Positions 1 to 11,533 of a stretch of 64,000 nt of DNA are shown here, in pieces. Source of the DNA: Bisporella sp. PMI_857 (Eukaryota; Ascomycota; Leotiomycetes; Helotiales; Helotiaceae); contig JAJSPD010000032.1 of NCBI GenBank assembly GCA_021307315.1, forward strand, positions 491,398-555,397, in the 5' to 3' direction. The position numbers were made by a program, and so were the translations under genes. Every line of letters starts with the position of its first letter. The first letter of the stretch is position 1. The notes beneath the pieces are model-generated. The model ran no database searches, had not been told where the DNA came from, and was given only the letters and a program-made list of their open reading frames with translations.

Positions 1-102
1 ATTTAAAGTCGTTCAGGCAAGTGATATTTTTCTTACCTTTGATATTCCGTCTCTTTATTCTAAAAGGAGTTTCTCATTCAGATCATAGCTAACACGTTAT
101 AG

Positions 103-1669
103 TTGGCACGCGAACTGGAATATTCCAGAAAGCGTCATAGCAAAGCTTGAAGAGCGTTGGCCAGATGTTCATCTCTATGTCACAAACAACCGCCGTTGTG
201 ATATGGCTTCTGAAAAATCCATAGATATCCGTTTGCTATCGTCACCTCTACTGCATTCCCTTGATTATAGTGTTTTCTTCCACTGGACAGGACATGCTTT
301 TGTGTCTGACTTTTTCACTCTTCGAAATATAATCTCCAGAAGTTCTAGGTTAAGACACCTTCGACTCGGAATCTACACAACCCCTACACCGGCAGGGACC
401 GAAAACAGACAATTCAGCATCCTTCCTACCGAGGCCCTGCCCATCACACAACCACTTCCAAACCTCAAATCTCTCAAGCTATCAGAGAACCCTTTCAGAA
501 ACGTCGTGCATCAGTATTCCATTCGGCTCGAAATCATGACCTCCGTTCTTCTGCATTCCTGCTCAAACTTCTCCAATAAAATTGACCTAGAACTCCATGG
601 TCTTAGTCCCCGCTTCACCATCGCAAACCTCCAAATCCTCTCGCCCAACCTCTCCAAGCTCGACTTCCCACTAAAGACCTCAACTGACTACGGCCAAAAT
701 CACCTTGCGAACGGATCTGGTAATCCATTACTTGCTCGAGAAGCTATATCCTCTATCCCCGCACTTGACGAAATAGCCTTATCGAACTACGATCGTAATT
801 TCGATGTTTTATGGCCTACCATTGCTGCTCATCGAGGCTCGCTGAGGTTATTGAGGATCTGCTCCACCGTGCCGATGGATGTCCACCAGACTGCCAGAAA
901 TAGCATCTTGCCCCAGCGAACGCAGTGTTTCCTCTCAGCGACCCAATTGCAGGAGCTTAAAAATGGTGTGTTGGAGCATCTTGAAATAGACATCTCCTTC
1001 GATGAAGCGAGAGCCGCATGGGTATATACTTTTCCTTCCTCCCAGCACCCCGTCTCCCCCCCGGAATATCGCTAACTCTAGCACATAGCACACCTACCCC
1101 GGCTCTCTACCACCGCCTCCATACCCAGAAACATTAGCTTCCATCCTCCCACACATCACCAGCCTCCAAACCCTTAAACTTCGCATTGCCGTCTCTCAAT
1201 TCTCGCCGCGCTTCCTCATCATAGCCAAGAACATGGGGCCCAACATCTTCCGCTCCTTCCGCACCCACTCCCGGCCTTTTAAGCTACAAAACCTGCTAAT
1301 CTACTTCGTGCGCGGACCAGAGCTAGACGTCGTGGGCGGCATGATATTTGAGCGACAACCAAGCGGTTTAGCAGAGGAGGAGGATGGAGGCGACATAAAG
1401 ATAGTATGTCAGAAGAAGTGGGTACACCCCAAACTGATCTCCTCTCTCCCAAAATATTCAAGGACAAAAGAAACGCAAAGTTTTACTTCGCGGCTTATAT
1501 CCCCGGACTCCGCGTGGGGGCTGATAGAGGGATAACGCTCCCTTCTTCTTGGAGCATCAATAGTTGCCGAACGGTGAAATATGAGCTGGATAGGAAAGAT
1601 TTGACGAGGATCTTAAGGAAGTCGGTATGGGCTAATGAAAACTTCGAGCATTTGATAGTTATGACGTGA
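103..1669 (+). CDS. LRR/F-box-like hypothetical protein, 3' part (5' end not resolved)
   Basis: Three coding exons can be joined in frame: 103-1021, 1089-1403 and 1463-1669 (stop). The first exon follows a branch-like GCTAAC and a TAG acceptor at 100-102. Its reading frame runs upstream of the ATG at 203 without a stop (…IPESVIAKLEERWPDVHLYV…), so the true start lies further left, probably outside the window. Introns 1022-1088 (GTATAT, GCTAAC, TAG) and 1404-1462 (GTATGT, AAG) keep frame. The protein has evenly spaced leucines (LQTLKLRIA, LRLLRICS, LEHLEIDI) of the degenerate LRR type found in the large fungal families that usually start with an F-box; the F-box itself is not seen here. No function can be assigned; a substrate-recognition role in an SCF ligase is only inference from that architecture. 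The internal exon joints are better supported than the left boundary. Confidence 0.6.
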
Positions 1670-2012
1670 TGAGAATAGCATTGAATGTCCTAGATACAAA
1701 CTGTAGCTTAGGGATACTATTTAGAATTATTAGTTAGAGAAATGATACCAAAAATTCATGTTATTACCCAGTGGAAGCAGGTATAAAATCTGCCGTTAAT
1801 CGAGAGAGCCTGCTCAGCTCCAATGATAACCACATGCTATTAATTTAGATGCAGTTTATTGTTTCAGGCTGACCAAGATACGGATATAGCATTAGAATCG
1901 CTTGGAAATGACAAATCTATTCAATACAGTGTTCGGCCCTAACAATATCTACTTCAAAGTTTGCCCACTATCCGAATGCTTTTGTTATGGATGAATAGCC
2001 AAACCTCTAACT
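1670..2012. other. Intergenic, convergent 3' ends
   Basis: The 3' flanks of the LRR-like gene (+) and the M1 aminopeptidase gene (-) face each other here. The sequence is AT-rich with no open frame worth noting; I see nothing else in it. Confidence 0.6.
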
Positions 2013-5000
2013 TTAAGCATATCCATGTGCCTTCAACCACTCTAGAATAATCTTCGAGTCTCTCTCTTTGTATGTCGCACGACTACGGATCGTATCGCTT
2101 ACAATCGCCAATGATCGATCGTAACCTCTGATATCCTTGCCCTCAAAGAATTTCGCAATTTCTTGCTCCTTTTCCTTGTCCGAGAATCGGTCCAAGCTCA
2201 TCTTGATGAAACGATCCCAAACAACCATATTGGTGGCCAATCTTGCATAAAGAGGATCGAAGTTTTTCTGAATGAATTTCCAGAGACCATCGCGGGTCTT
2301 TGCATTGATCGAAAGAGCGTTCGCAGCCGTATGAATGTCCTGAACTGGAACTGTCGTATTCATAAACTCGAGGAAATCTGCCAAGAGCTCAGGGTCTTGG
2401 AGTCGTCCAAGAGCGCGAAGAATGATTTCCTTGCCATCGACAGAAGATGTCGCGGACCACTCTTTCTTCAGATCGTGGTATTCCTTGGAACCACCATGTC
2501 GAATGACAATTGAGTAGATTGCGGATCGAAGATTGGAGTTTATAGCAGATGTATCTTTACCACTGAAGTATAGATCGAAGCGACGTTGAGCTTCGGCGAT
2601 AACTCCCTTTTGCCCGTTAATCCCTGCGGTGGTGATAAGTTGAGCCCGAAGTTGTGTTGTAAGAAGGTCATCACCTGTAGATGGCTCCCAACCTATCTTC
2701 TTCACTGCTGGACCGATCAGCTTGGCAGTAAAATTCTGCAATCCTTCCGAGATCTGAGCATTCTCGGAGAAGACTGATTTGACAGTGGCAAGTGAGTTAA
2801 TTATTTGCGACCAGACTAGAGCGTTGTTCTCCTCAGAAAAGCCTTCTGTCAAAGCCAGTAGACCAGATGTTGATGCGTCCCCGGAGAGTGCTAAAGCACC
2901 AGCATCTGCAATTAGGCCAATCTTGTCAGAGATCGTCAGACGATCAAGTTGTTTGCCAAGCTTTGAGAGTCGATCAGGTGGATAATTAGTGCGATAGAAG
3001 CCAGTATTGTCTGTGTTAACCTTATAGAATGAATCATCCACCTCTCTGACAGTATCTTCCTTCTTTTCGAGAGCAATATTGGCAACACTGGCCCCAGACT
3101 TGCCTTGGAGACCAAGAGGAATCCACCATTTAGTTTCATCATCAGCTGACTTAGAATCACCCGTGGATAGATATCTTGCTTGTCGGACCCCAATTTGACC
3201 AGGCTCTTCAGCAACAGTGACCACGGGAAACCCGATCTTGCGGATCCATGGATCCATCAAGGCATTAACGTCCTGCCCCGAAGCCACGCTCAGAGCTGCC
3301 CAGAGATCATTGGTTGTCGCATTGCCGAATGAGTGAGATTTAAGATAGCTGGACACCCCTTTGAGGAAGGTATCCCGACCAAGATGGGCAGCCAGCATAC
3401 GGATCACCGAACTACCTTTCAGATAACTGATAGCATCAAAGATCTGATCGACATCTAAAGCATCTTTCACTGGAACCTCAATTGGATGGGAGCTTCGAAG
3501 AGCATCAAGGTTCAATGCAGTTTGCATGCCCTCGGAAACAAATTGAGCCCACACATTCCATTCAGGATGAATCTTATCTGTCGCGAGCCAGCCGACCCAG
3601 GTAGCGAATCCTTCATTGAGCCAAAGCTCATCCCACCAATCCATAGTCACAAGATTGCCGAACCATTGGTGAGCCAATTCATGAGCAACCACGTAGGCAA
3701 TCCGATTGGTGTATTTTCGATCTGACGTGTTCTCATCAAATAGCACTGCGGTTGTTCTATATGTGACAAGTCCCCAATTTTCCATCGCTCCATGGGAAAA
3801 TTCATGAACGGCAAGAAGGTCAGATTTCGGTAAGGGATAGTCAATATCAAAAATCTCAGAGAAATAGTCGATAACTTGAGGAGCGTGATCAAGTGCAAAG
3901 CGCGCCTGCTCCTTCAGCCCTCTTGTGGTATAGACTCTTACTGGAAGCGGTTTTCCTTTGTACTTTCGCTTTGTGAAATCTTCAATATACTCGAAGTCTC
4001 CCACGGCCCACGCAAGCAAATATGTGCTCATAATTGGGGTTGTCTCAAAAGAAACAACTTTGTATCCTGGTTTATTGGATATCGTTTCCTTCTCTGGCAT
4101 ATTACTCAAGGCGACTTGATCCTCAGGAAGTTCAATCTTGAAATCAAAAGTAGCTTTCAAGTTTGGCTCATCAAAACAAGGGAATGCCCGACGTGCGTCA
4201 CAACTTTCGAATTGAGTTGAGAACATTACATGGCTATCACCATCCTTGGGCACTGATGCTGCGGGGGCAACAGGTGGCTTGTACTTGGATCGGTAGAAGC
4301 CAGCCATAGAATTATTAACGGTTCCAGTAAAGTCGAAAACGACTAGAACATTTTTGGATTCAGGTAAATCTTCCGAAAACGAAATGGTGGCTCGCTGTCT
4401 AGGGACATCATAGGTGATATTGGATGGCTATATGTAATCCAGGAGTCAGACAAAATAAAATAAAATAAAAGGACGTCATGCCTGAGATGATAGAGTAGAG
4501 AACATGGCAACTCACTTTGACAAGGGATTGGCCCAGTCTAACCTCGGCACTTTTGATTGTGATTTGGTGAGTGTTGACCACTACTTCTTTGGTAGTCTTG
4601 ACGATATTTGAGCGGATGGAGACAGTTCCCGAGTACCCAAAATTACCCCCAAGCTCAATGTCATAAATTGACAGGTCATAATGAATGGGTTTGATATTGT
4701 CTGGCAGGACATCTCGCTCTATGGTTTGGGCAGCCATACTGACGCAAGATCTGTTAGTAATGGGGTTAAAAGCGCCTTGTATAAGTGTTCGGGGCACAGG
4801 GCGAGATTGAAGGGAAGGATGCAATAGCGATAGTTTGTGTCTCAAGGGTTGTTGTTGCTGCTGGGATACAGTTCGTACTTGTACTTTTGTGCAAATTCCG
4901 TATTTGGGCAGCCGCTGTGGTAGCGGGGCGCTCAAGAGCGGCTGAAGGAGGAGTGGAGGGAAAGCATTATTGGCCGGCGTCACAAATGGAGCGGGAAAGG

Positions 5001-5031
5001 AACGAAATGCAGATTGTGCAGGCTTTAACAT
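2013..5031 (-). CDS. APE2: M1-family zinc aminopeptidase (Ape2/Aap1-like)
   Basis: Two exons on the minus strand: 5031-4516 and 4427-2013, with one intron (4428-4515, GTGAGT…ATATAG) that joins …RLGQSLVK to PSNITYDVPRQRATI. The product is 976 aa from the ATG at 5031, or 878 aa from the internal ATG at 4737 (MAAQTIERD), which is the usual Ape2 length. The exopeptidase signature GAMENWG and the zinc site HELAHQW…NEGFA (HExxH plus a Glu 18 residues on) are intact, followed by the ERAP1-like C-terminal helical domain. Family members remove N-terminal residues from peptides in the cytosol or, with a presequence, in mitochondria. The extra 98 residues are rich in Arg, Gln, Pro and Ser with few acids, resembling a mitochondrial presequence. 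Codons open above 5031 lack an ATG. Identity is very secure; the start is less so. Confidence 0.93.
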
Positions 5032-5553
5032 GAGGCAAATTCCTTTTTGGAGGGCCAATTACATAAGAGCCCAAAGTGGCAAAAAGAATAGAAGAGGAAG
5101 GCGAGCCAATTTGAGAAGTTAATAAAAATGTAATATTGATTACTGTGCCATTGGAGGGGGAGGGAAGCCGGACTGCAGTTGACTGTATTGTTAGTTTAGT
5201 CACTCTTGACAAACCTACACTTCACCTACTGCATGAGGCTAGATCTCAGCCTGCTAATCCTGGTTGATTGAGCAGGGGCTTTCATTGGATAAATCTTTTT
5301 CTCCGATATGCAAGGCTGTAAGGCTGAGAGAACAGACTACATCCTATTACTACAATCAATATCTTAATGTTGATCAATTTTTAACATAGCAAATAGTGAA
5401 TTTTCTTGCATAAATAGGTAGGCGTATGAAGATGTCTCACAATTAATGACAAATTGAGGAGCATACAATAAGGTGAAAATTAATAGCCATGTCTGAAATC
5501 GGCTTCTATTTCTCTGAGACTCCGCATTGACCACCACCTGCCAATGGCACCCC
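5032..5553. promoter_or_regulatory. Bidirectional upstream region of aminopeptidase and CENP-W genes
   Basis: About 520 bp separate the two divergent start codons, so the promoters must be here. I see AT-rich DNA but no confident TATA box or named operator. Confidence 0.5.
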
Positions 5554-6058
5554 ATGGCCGATGCTGCTATGGCTGGAATCAACAATAGCCAAACTCCCCG
5601 CCCCCCTCTTCAAGACAGCAGCAAAGACAGCAAAATGGCAGCGCAGAAGCTATATCCACGTGCAACTATCAAGAAAATAGTCAAAGCTCACTCACAGCGT
5701 AATCTAAGCAAAAATGTTGACGTCCTGGTAAGCATTTCGAGCCTTTACGCGACGCGTCACAAACATGGAGCTGATGAATCCCGCAGATTTTCCTCGACTA
5801 TACTTTGTTCCTACAAACGTACGTACGATTTCGATCCGCTGCTTGCACAAGATATATCGACGTATGAACCGTGGCACTCATTAACAGGTTCAATAGATTG
5901 ATGAAGGAGGCAACCATCAACGCAAAGCAGGCTGGTGAACGTGGCATTAGCGCCAAGAGCGTCAAAAAGGTGACAGAGGTATGTGCAGCCGCTCTCAGGG
6001 TCAGCTCTAGGATTGTACTAATATTTGGTAGTTGTCTCTGGCAAAGTTCAAGGGATGA
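5554..6058 (+). CDS. CENPW: CENP-W-like histone-fold kinetochore protein
   Basis: Four exons: 5554-5727, 5787-5818 (only 32 nt), 5897-5978 and 6032-6058, giving 104 aa. Introns have GTAAGC…GCAG, GTACGT…ATAG and GTATGT…GGTAG ends; the last has a clean TACTAAT branch site. The joined protein reads PRATIKKIVKAHSQRNLSKN, VDVLIFLDYTLFLQTLMKEA, then TINAKQAGERGISAKSVKKV and ends LSLAKFKG. This is the CBF/NF-Y-type histone fold of fungal CENP-W, partner of CENP-T in the constitutive centromere-associated network that binds centromeric DNA and recruits the outer kinetochore. Length and the KFKG-type end fit the family. The ATG at 5554 is the first in-frame ATG. Only the joined exons reveal the fold, so single-frame searches would miss the gene. 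The alternative is another small CBF-like subunit (Dpb4/Chrac class), but the sequence is closer to CENP-W. Confidence 0.85.
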
Positions 6059-6770
6059 GCTATCCTATCGTCAACTTAGTTTTGCCTAGACCTGCAACCG
6101 ATGAGGGTATTCCTTTCTATCACCATTACGTCCGTTCTCAGGGTATGTTGTGGACAGAATTGGCCGCGTATTCATAAAAGGGTGGGTAACAGCAAGAGGA
6201 TATTTCAGTATTATTATGGCCAGAAGAAATACTAGAAATCCGTATAGTATGGCTAGTGGTAGTACAAGGCTGCTGTGAAGCTAACAAGATGTCAGCCTGG
6301 TCGACAGGGGTGAATGTTGTACCTAGATGGGCAAACGAGAAAAGGGTCGTGTGTGCTCCTCATGGAGGCATTAATGAATAGAACAATTTATTGAACACTG
6401 CTTTCGAGGGTTTGTGATAGCCCATTTCAGTTGTGCATGTTAAAATTTAATGAAAACTCTTAAACTCCCGTTTGCGACGGGTTGTGAGGTTGTTGAAGTT
6501 TAATGGTGGTTCTGGTTCTTTGAGCTTCTGTCACCCAAAATTAAAAAAAACTAAAAAAAAAAAAAAACAAGGGTGACAGGGTTGGCAAGGTAGAAGTTCT
6601 GGGAGAACAACACCGCGTCCCAATTCACACCAAGACATATCCTACAATTAACTCTCTGTACCATCTTTTGATACCTTTTAAAATCTGCGATACTCTACGA
6701 AAGTACATATCGATCCTGTTTCCTTGCTACAAATCCAAATCGAACCCTAGATCGCTCAGAATTGAACATC
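6059..6770. other. Intergenic / 5' leader of YAG7-like gene
   Basis: Contains the 3' flank of the CENP-W gene and, at about 6541-6570, an A-rich tract interrupted by single Cs. CT-rich sequence before 6771 looks like an ordinary fungal promoter and leader. No gene seen. Confidence 0.5.
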
Positions 6771-8654
6771 ATGGCTGCACCACAAAATCCAGCTTCTAGA
6801 TCCGACTCCAAGTCAAGTTCCAAGAAGAAGAAGGCCAAGCCATCCACTGCCACTGCTCCTCCTGAAACCTCTGCGCCTGTTACGCCGGCTCCAGTTTCAG
6901 AGGCAGCTCCAGAAAGTAACCACGGCGACGGCAGCTACGAGAGCCCCTACCTCAAGGAGCTGTATAAGTAAGTGTTGAGGAGCCCTCTGGTCCTCATGAA
7001 TGAATATATCACAATTCATTGAGAACTTTGAGTTTTCCCTCTATGTAGTTGTTTCGGGTTATGCTAAAAGCCTCAAGGAACATTCGAAATATCAACAAGA
7101 AAATTGCCAACTCCAACAGGGCCAAAGCCATCCACGAAGAAAATCCTGACAAGAGCCTCGAAGAGCTGGTAACCGAACGCAAGATTAACAATGACCAAAA
7201 GGCACAAATTCAAAAGCTCCCTACACTTCTTGCCCAATTAGCAACTTGGGAGGATCAGGTTGAGCAGTTGAAGAAGATTGAACTCGAATACAAGACGAAT
7301 CTGGCTGCCGACAAGGCTAATTTCGAGAAGACTATCACGGAGCGTCATGCAAAGGAACTGGATGAGGCGGTTGCTAAGGTCAAGGCGGATGCTGCCGCCA
7401 AATCTGAGAAAGACCAACGCAGCGCCTTATTAATTGTTTCGCAATTCCTACGACTAGCAGCTGTTCGTCGTGGAGAGGAGGCTGATGCTGATCTCGATGA
7501 GAATAAAGCACTTGAGGGTGCATTAACCCTTGTATACGAGGGCAATCAGAAGGCTGTTGAGGTCATGCTCAAGATCATTCAAGGTTCTGAAGACACAACT
7601 ATCTCTGTCAACAACGAGCCTCTCACTACTACATGTATGATTCATCAACCAAAATGTGGGAAGTCCTGAACTAATTACTCGTAGATGCCAAGATCAAGGC
7701 TATCACGCTTGAGACAAGTGCTGCGCTAAACCCGGAGCTTGCTACTGCTGAGGAGGATGGCGATTCTTCATCTGAGGAAGAGGTTGCTGTCGAGACAGCT
7801 GAATATCCCGTTCAAAGTGACCCTACCATTGCTAATGCTGGTTTGACCGAACTTGAGTATGTCAACACTGGGAGAGTGTCTTGCGCCGATATCAGATTAG
7901 AAATATACTAATGGATTTGATCTATAGTGCTCCTCCTGCTAGCGACCTGGCCAACGGCCACGCTGCCACTGAGACCTCGGCAATCCCCCAAAATTCTGGT
8001 CTTGGAGAAGGTGGAAATGCCGCTGCTGAGTCAAAATTGGATGTCAATAACGATCTTTCCGCCTCTCAAGAATGGGTTGAGGTTCCCCGTGATGCTACCG
8101 AGACTGACACTGGAATTACGTCTACAATAGGCGCTCCAGCCAATACCCAGAGCTGGGCTGATGATCAGCCAGATACTGCCGCTCAAGTTCGTACTATTTT
8201 TTCCCCACCGGCCAGCTTTTGTCTTTTGCATACGGGTGCCAAGTCAAAGTAGTCACGAGGCCATTTCTCTGGCTGCAACTGCTTGGCCATTCTATTTCTC
8301 TATAGCTCAAGCTGCTTAGTCAATCCATATATATATCCCATACTAACTCTACATCCATCCAGGCCCCTACTCCTGCCCCAAACCCAAATGATGGCTTCCA
8401 TGAGGTCACCCCTCGATCTCGAGGTGGGAACCGTGGTAGTGGAGGCGGACGTGGTCAAAACCGAGGACGAGGTGGTAACGGGCACCGTGGAGATGGTCGT
8501 GGGCGAGGTCGTGGTGGTCAACGTGGCGGCCAAGGTGGTGGACGAGGTACGCTCTTTCCCGCACTCACATTATTTTTAAGAATATGGTCGCTATGCAATC
8601 AATTGAATCATACTAACATGTCCTCTAGGTGGCCGTCGTCCAGACGAGTCATAA
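6771..8654 (+). CDS. YAG7-like protein with C-terminal RGG tail
   Basis: Six exons: 6771-6967, 7078-7634, 7685-7856, 7928-8186, 8363-8546 and 8629-8654, giving 464 aa. All joints keep frame (for example LKELYK-NIRNINKKIANSN, LTTT-YAKIKAITLE, TELE/D-APPASDLANG). The N-terminus is Lys/Ser/Ala/Pro-rich (SSSKKKKAKPS). Residues about 65-240 form a long charged helical region (SLEELVTERKINNDQKAQIQ, LATWEDQVEQLKKIE) typical of YAG7-like proteins with their dimerisation domain. An acidic/Ser region follows, then a tail of about 60 residues with RGG/RG repeats read from 8363 (RSRGGNRGSGGGRGQNRGRG…). RGG tails bind RNA and are arginine-methylated, so an RNA-associated role is likely but inferred. Retaining the 176-bp intron 8187-8362 would stop at 8252 and remove the tail. 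The ATG at 6771 is the first in-frame ATG. Confidence 0.82.
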
Positions 8655-9558
8655 TCTCTTCAAAACCCCTCTTCGCGCGGTTCCCTCTTGCTCTCACACT
8701 TGTAACATCTTCTCACTTGATTTGCAGCATCGCGCGGGCGAATGGGTAACGTGGACAGCATTGCATTGTGTCATAACAGCTTACGCATTAAAATGGAGCG
8801 TTTTTGGCACGGATGGATGGTCAAAAGTATAGCGCTAATGCAATCAATGACTAATATATAAGAAGACGCTCACAACATCGCCGCAATATGATGTGTAAAT
8901 AGTGAAGATATTGATGAAGCGCTACCATACTAACATTGTCTCTATTCCAGGTTTGCGTGCGCGGAAATATCTTCTATACTCTCTCCATTCTCCGCCTTAG
9001 GGATATCAGAAGGTTTCTCCACATACTAGTGACCGCATAGTAGTGCCATGTGATCTGAAGGGTTTCAGAAGGACAGTGTTTATAACAGGGTACTCCTGTG
9101 GACCCTTGGTCATCCTTTGGTTAAAAGCTATCTTTGCCCAGGTAATAGGTATGATATACCATATGCAGAGCAACACCAGTAGTTGACATCGAGTTAATTA
9201 TGTTAAATATTATGATTCCAAAACAGGGGATTCCTACGAGTTGCAACGCAGATGCTCCTATGACGCTGACGTCGGTATAACTGCGTGCAGTTATACCTTG
9301 TTGATTTGCATTGGCTTTAGGGCTCGAGCGATCATGAAACGAGAGGATTGGCGTGATGACAAGGAGGGCTCAAGGCTTGAATATTTCAAGAGTGTCTCCC
9401 TCTACCACTCCTCCCCAATAAAATACAGATTGTTTCCTTGCTGAAAGCAGCTCTTCGTATCACTTCGCGAATTTTCTCCTCCAGTAAGTGTTCCCAGAAC
9501 GGCTTTAAGGCAGCCATAAAAGAGAAAGTCGGCAAATTTATAAGTATCCTGACCATCA
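8655..9558. other. Intergenic, no gene seen
   Basis: The 3' flank of the YAG7-like gene. Short open frames are unsupported by splice structure or recognisable sequence. Confidence 0.5.
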
Positions 9559-10531
9559 CTACTGATCCTTGTTCCCTTCCAACTCCAAAACCCCCAAGTT
9601 CAACAATCCTGGATGCTCTCTTCTCAACGCTCCAATATCCGCTCCGTAGCCCATCTCGTCAAACCACTTAAATATCAGCCCAATAGCTCCCACCAACCAA
9701 CCTAGCCTCTTCGTCAGGAACGGATTTATCGCCGCTATAGGCTTCCCGGTGCGTTCTTGGTAGAGACTGCTCATTTCCGAGTTGTCGAGTTCATCACCAG
9801 CTAATGATACTTGTGACTGGCGAAGGTGGGTGGGTTTAGGAGAGCCGGGCATCAAACCAACCAATGTCTTGCTTGGAGATTAATTGAAAGTTTTGACCAG
9901 ACGACATGGCTGATTTGAGAGCCTACTGGTGTTAATTTCAGCTGGGGGGTTATATTTTTCAGGAGAAATATAAGGAGGCTTTGCCGTAGCGCCAACCTTG
10001 CCAACAAAGTCAGGCATAACAAAGATTCTCTACGAACGCAGTCTGACGCAAGATAGCCCGCAACAGGTCAGGTCCAGAAAAGCTTTAAGAGGTATTCCTA
10101 ATATAAAACCTGTTTATGATATGCGGGAAATGGGTCTTCTCCGTGTCACACGCATCGCCATCTCTATCCACAGACGTAAAAACAAAACATTTTACTCCAA
10201 TTTTCAACGCTGCGTCGATAAGCCCTTCACCTACGCTGCCTCGGCGTCGCTCTTTACGAAGGGACTATGTGACAGGATGGAGATTCAAAATACACTATTA
10301 ACAGATACGCCTGCATTCTTTAGGATGCCCTCACTGTCGTTTAAATGTCCTTGTATTAGTTTGATGTGCTCGGATTTGGAGGCTAGATATCTTGCATCGT
10401 GGCTTTCTGTGTTCCGGGTCACGGCTAAGACAGCCGCCAAGGATGGAGCTTGTCTGGAAAAGTAAAGCATCGATAACCGCTCCACTGCTGTGTTCCTTTC
10501 TCTCCTGTGATGAGGAACGTTCTCACAGGTG
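9559..10531 (-). pseudogene. NmrA-like family protein relic
   Basis: On the minus strand, blocks in different frames match successive parts of an NmrA-like NAD(P)-binding protein. About 10530-10480: the decayed start (FLITG, then GAVIDALL in another frame). 10485-10285: AVLAVTRNTESHDARYLASK and IKLIQGHLNDSEGILKNAG. About 10240-10100: LIDAALKIGVKCFVFTSVDR then HFPHIINRFYI, ended by TAA. About 10045-9985: ILRQTAFVEN and, shifted, PDFVGKVGATAK. About 9905-9860: FQLISKQDIGWFDA. 9864-9559: SLAGDEL…NSEMSSLYQE…WFDEMGYGADIGALRREHPG. The order matches the family from end to end, but at least one in-frame stop and several frameshifts separate the blocks. Intact members are Rossmann-fold redox-sensing or regulatory proteins. 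Introns could explain one or two joints but not all, so this is called a pseudogene. Confidence 0.75.
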
Positions 10532-11533
10532 CAGGTACCCGAGATATACTCTAGTTATCTGGCAAATGCTGTGTTACGAAGACAAACCCAGCAAATATCC
10601 CGTCGTAATATGACTAGTTCTGTAATATCCACTGTGCCTGTGGCTGTGGTCGGCTCAGTGAGGCCCAGTAGAGTTGTCATATGTTTAGACGGGAGATATA
10701 TCCGATCCCATGCATATCTGTCGGAATTTAGGCATCCATTGGTATGCACGGCCTTAGACTCGGCAACATTTTAGATCTCAGCCATATATATGATAGCATG
10801 CAGTTGGGGTACTGACTCAGCCCTGTCTCGAGGAGACGAGGCAGTTTGTGTTAACGACGACAAGAGACTGCCATGCTATGGCACTAGCCTTTCTAGCAAC
10901 CCTATTTTTGTATCTCCGCATTTCATTTTGGCGTTAGGGCTGAAACAAGCCTTCGGCAAACTCCAAATCCCCAGCCTAACCCACAGAACCATTCCAGCCG
11001 ATGCCTGAATCACTCTCAAGAGAAGAGAATATTTCCAGGGTTAGTCACCAATGAGTTGCGTGAAACCTGGCTCTACCTCTCCTCTCTGAGAAAATGAAGG
11101 GTCATTTTTGCCGACTTTCTGGGCATGCGCCAGCCCAGATCTCAATATCACTGGCTCCTCCAACGAGACTATGAGTTGGTAGGGGAAACTTTAAATGACC
11201 ACCATATTTCAGGGAGCCCAATGATTCAGCCGCGCTGAACGATATCCAACGATCTGGTCTGCGTTGTTCCTGACAGGTGGAGGCGAAGCCACTTCTTTTG
11301 CATCGCACTTCTTCTGTGTAGCCATCAATGAACAGCGACCGAATGGCTAAGACAACGCTTGGAAGGGCTGCAAATCTCTTCCCTTATATAAAGTATAAGT
11401 GACTGTGCTCTTGTCGATTCTTTCTAATGTACCTTCATTCTACTGCTATTAAGTTCCGTATCTGAATAGCATTCTCGTCTTTGAACTTCTTCAATACTAC
11501 ATTCGCTTTACAAAAGTACTCAGATACATCATC
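10532..11533. other. Intergenic / promoter of secreted cysteine-rich protein gene
   Basis: No gene seen. The right end carries a TATA box (11385) and CT-rich sequence before the ATG at 11534. Confidence 0.5.
11385..11393 (+). promoter_or_regulatory. TATA box (TATATAAAG)
   Basis: A textbook TATA element about 140 bp before the ATG at 11534, followed by pyrimidine-rich sequence. It suggests a focused, probably regulated promoter for the secreted-protein gene. Confidence 0.55.

Noticed and set aside
8283..8579. 98-codon open frame inside the YAG7-like gene
   Set aside because: It is a shadow frame; the real coding frame there gives the RGG tail through exons 8363-8546 and 8629-8654.
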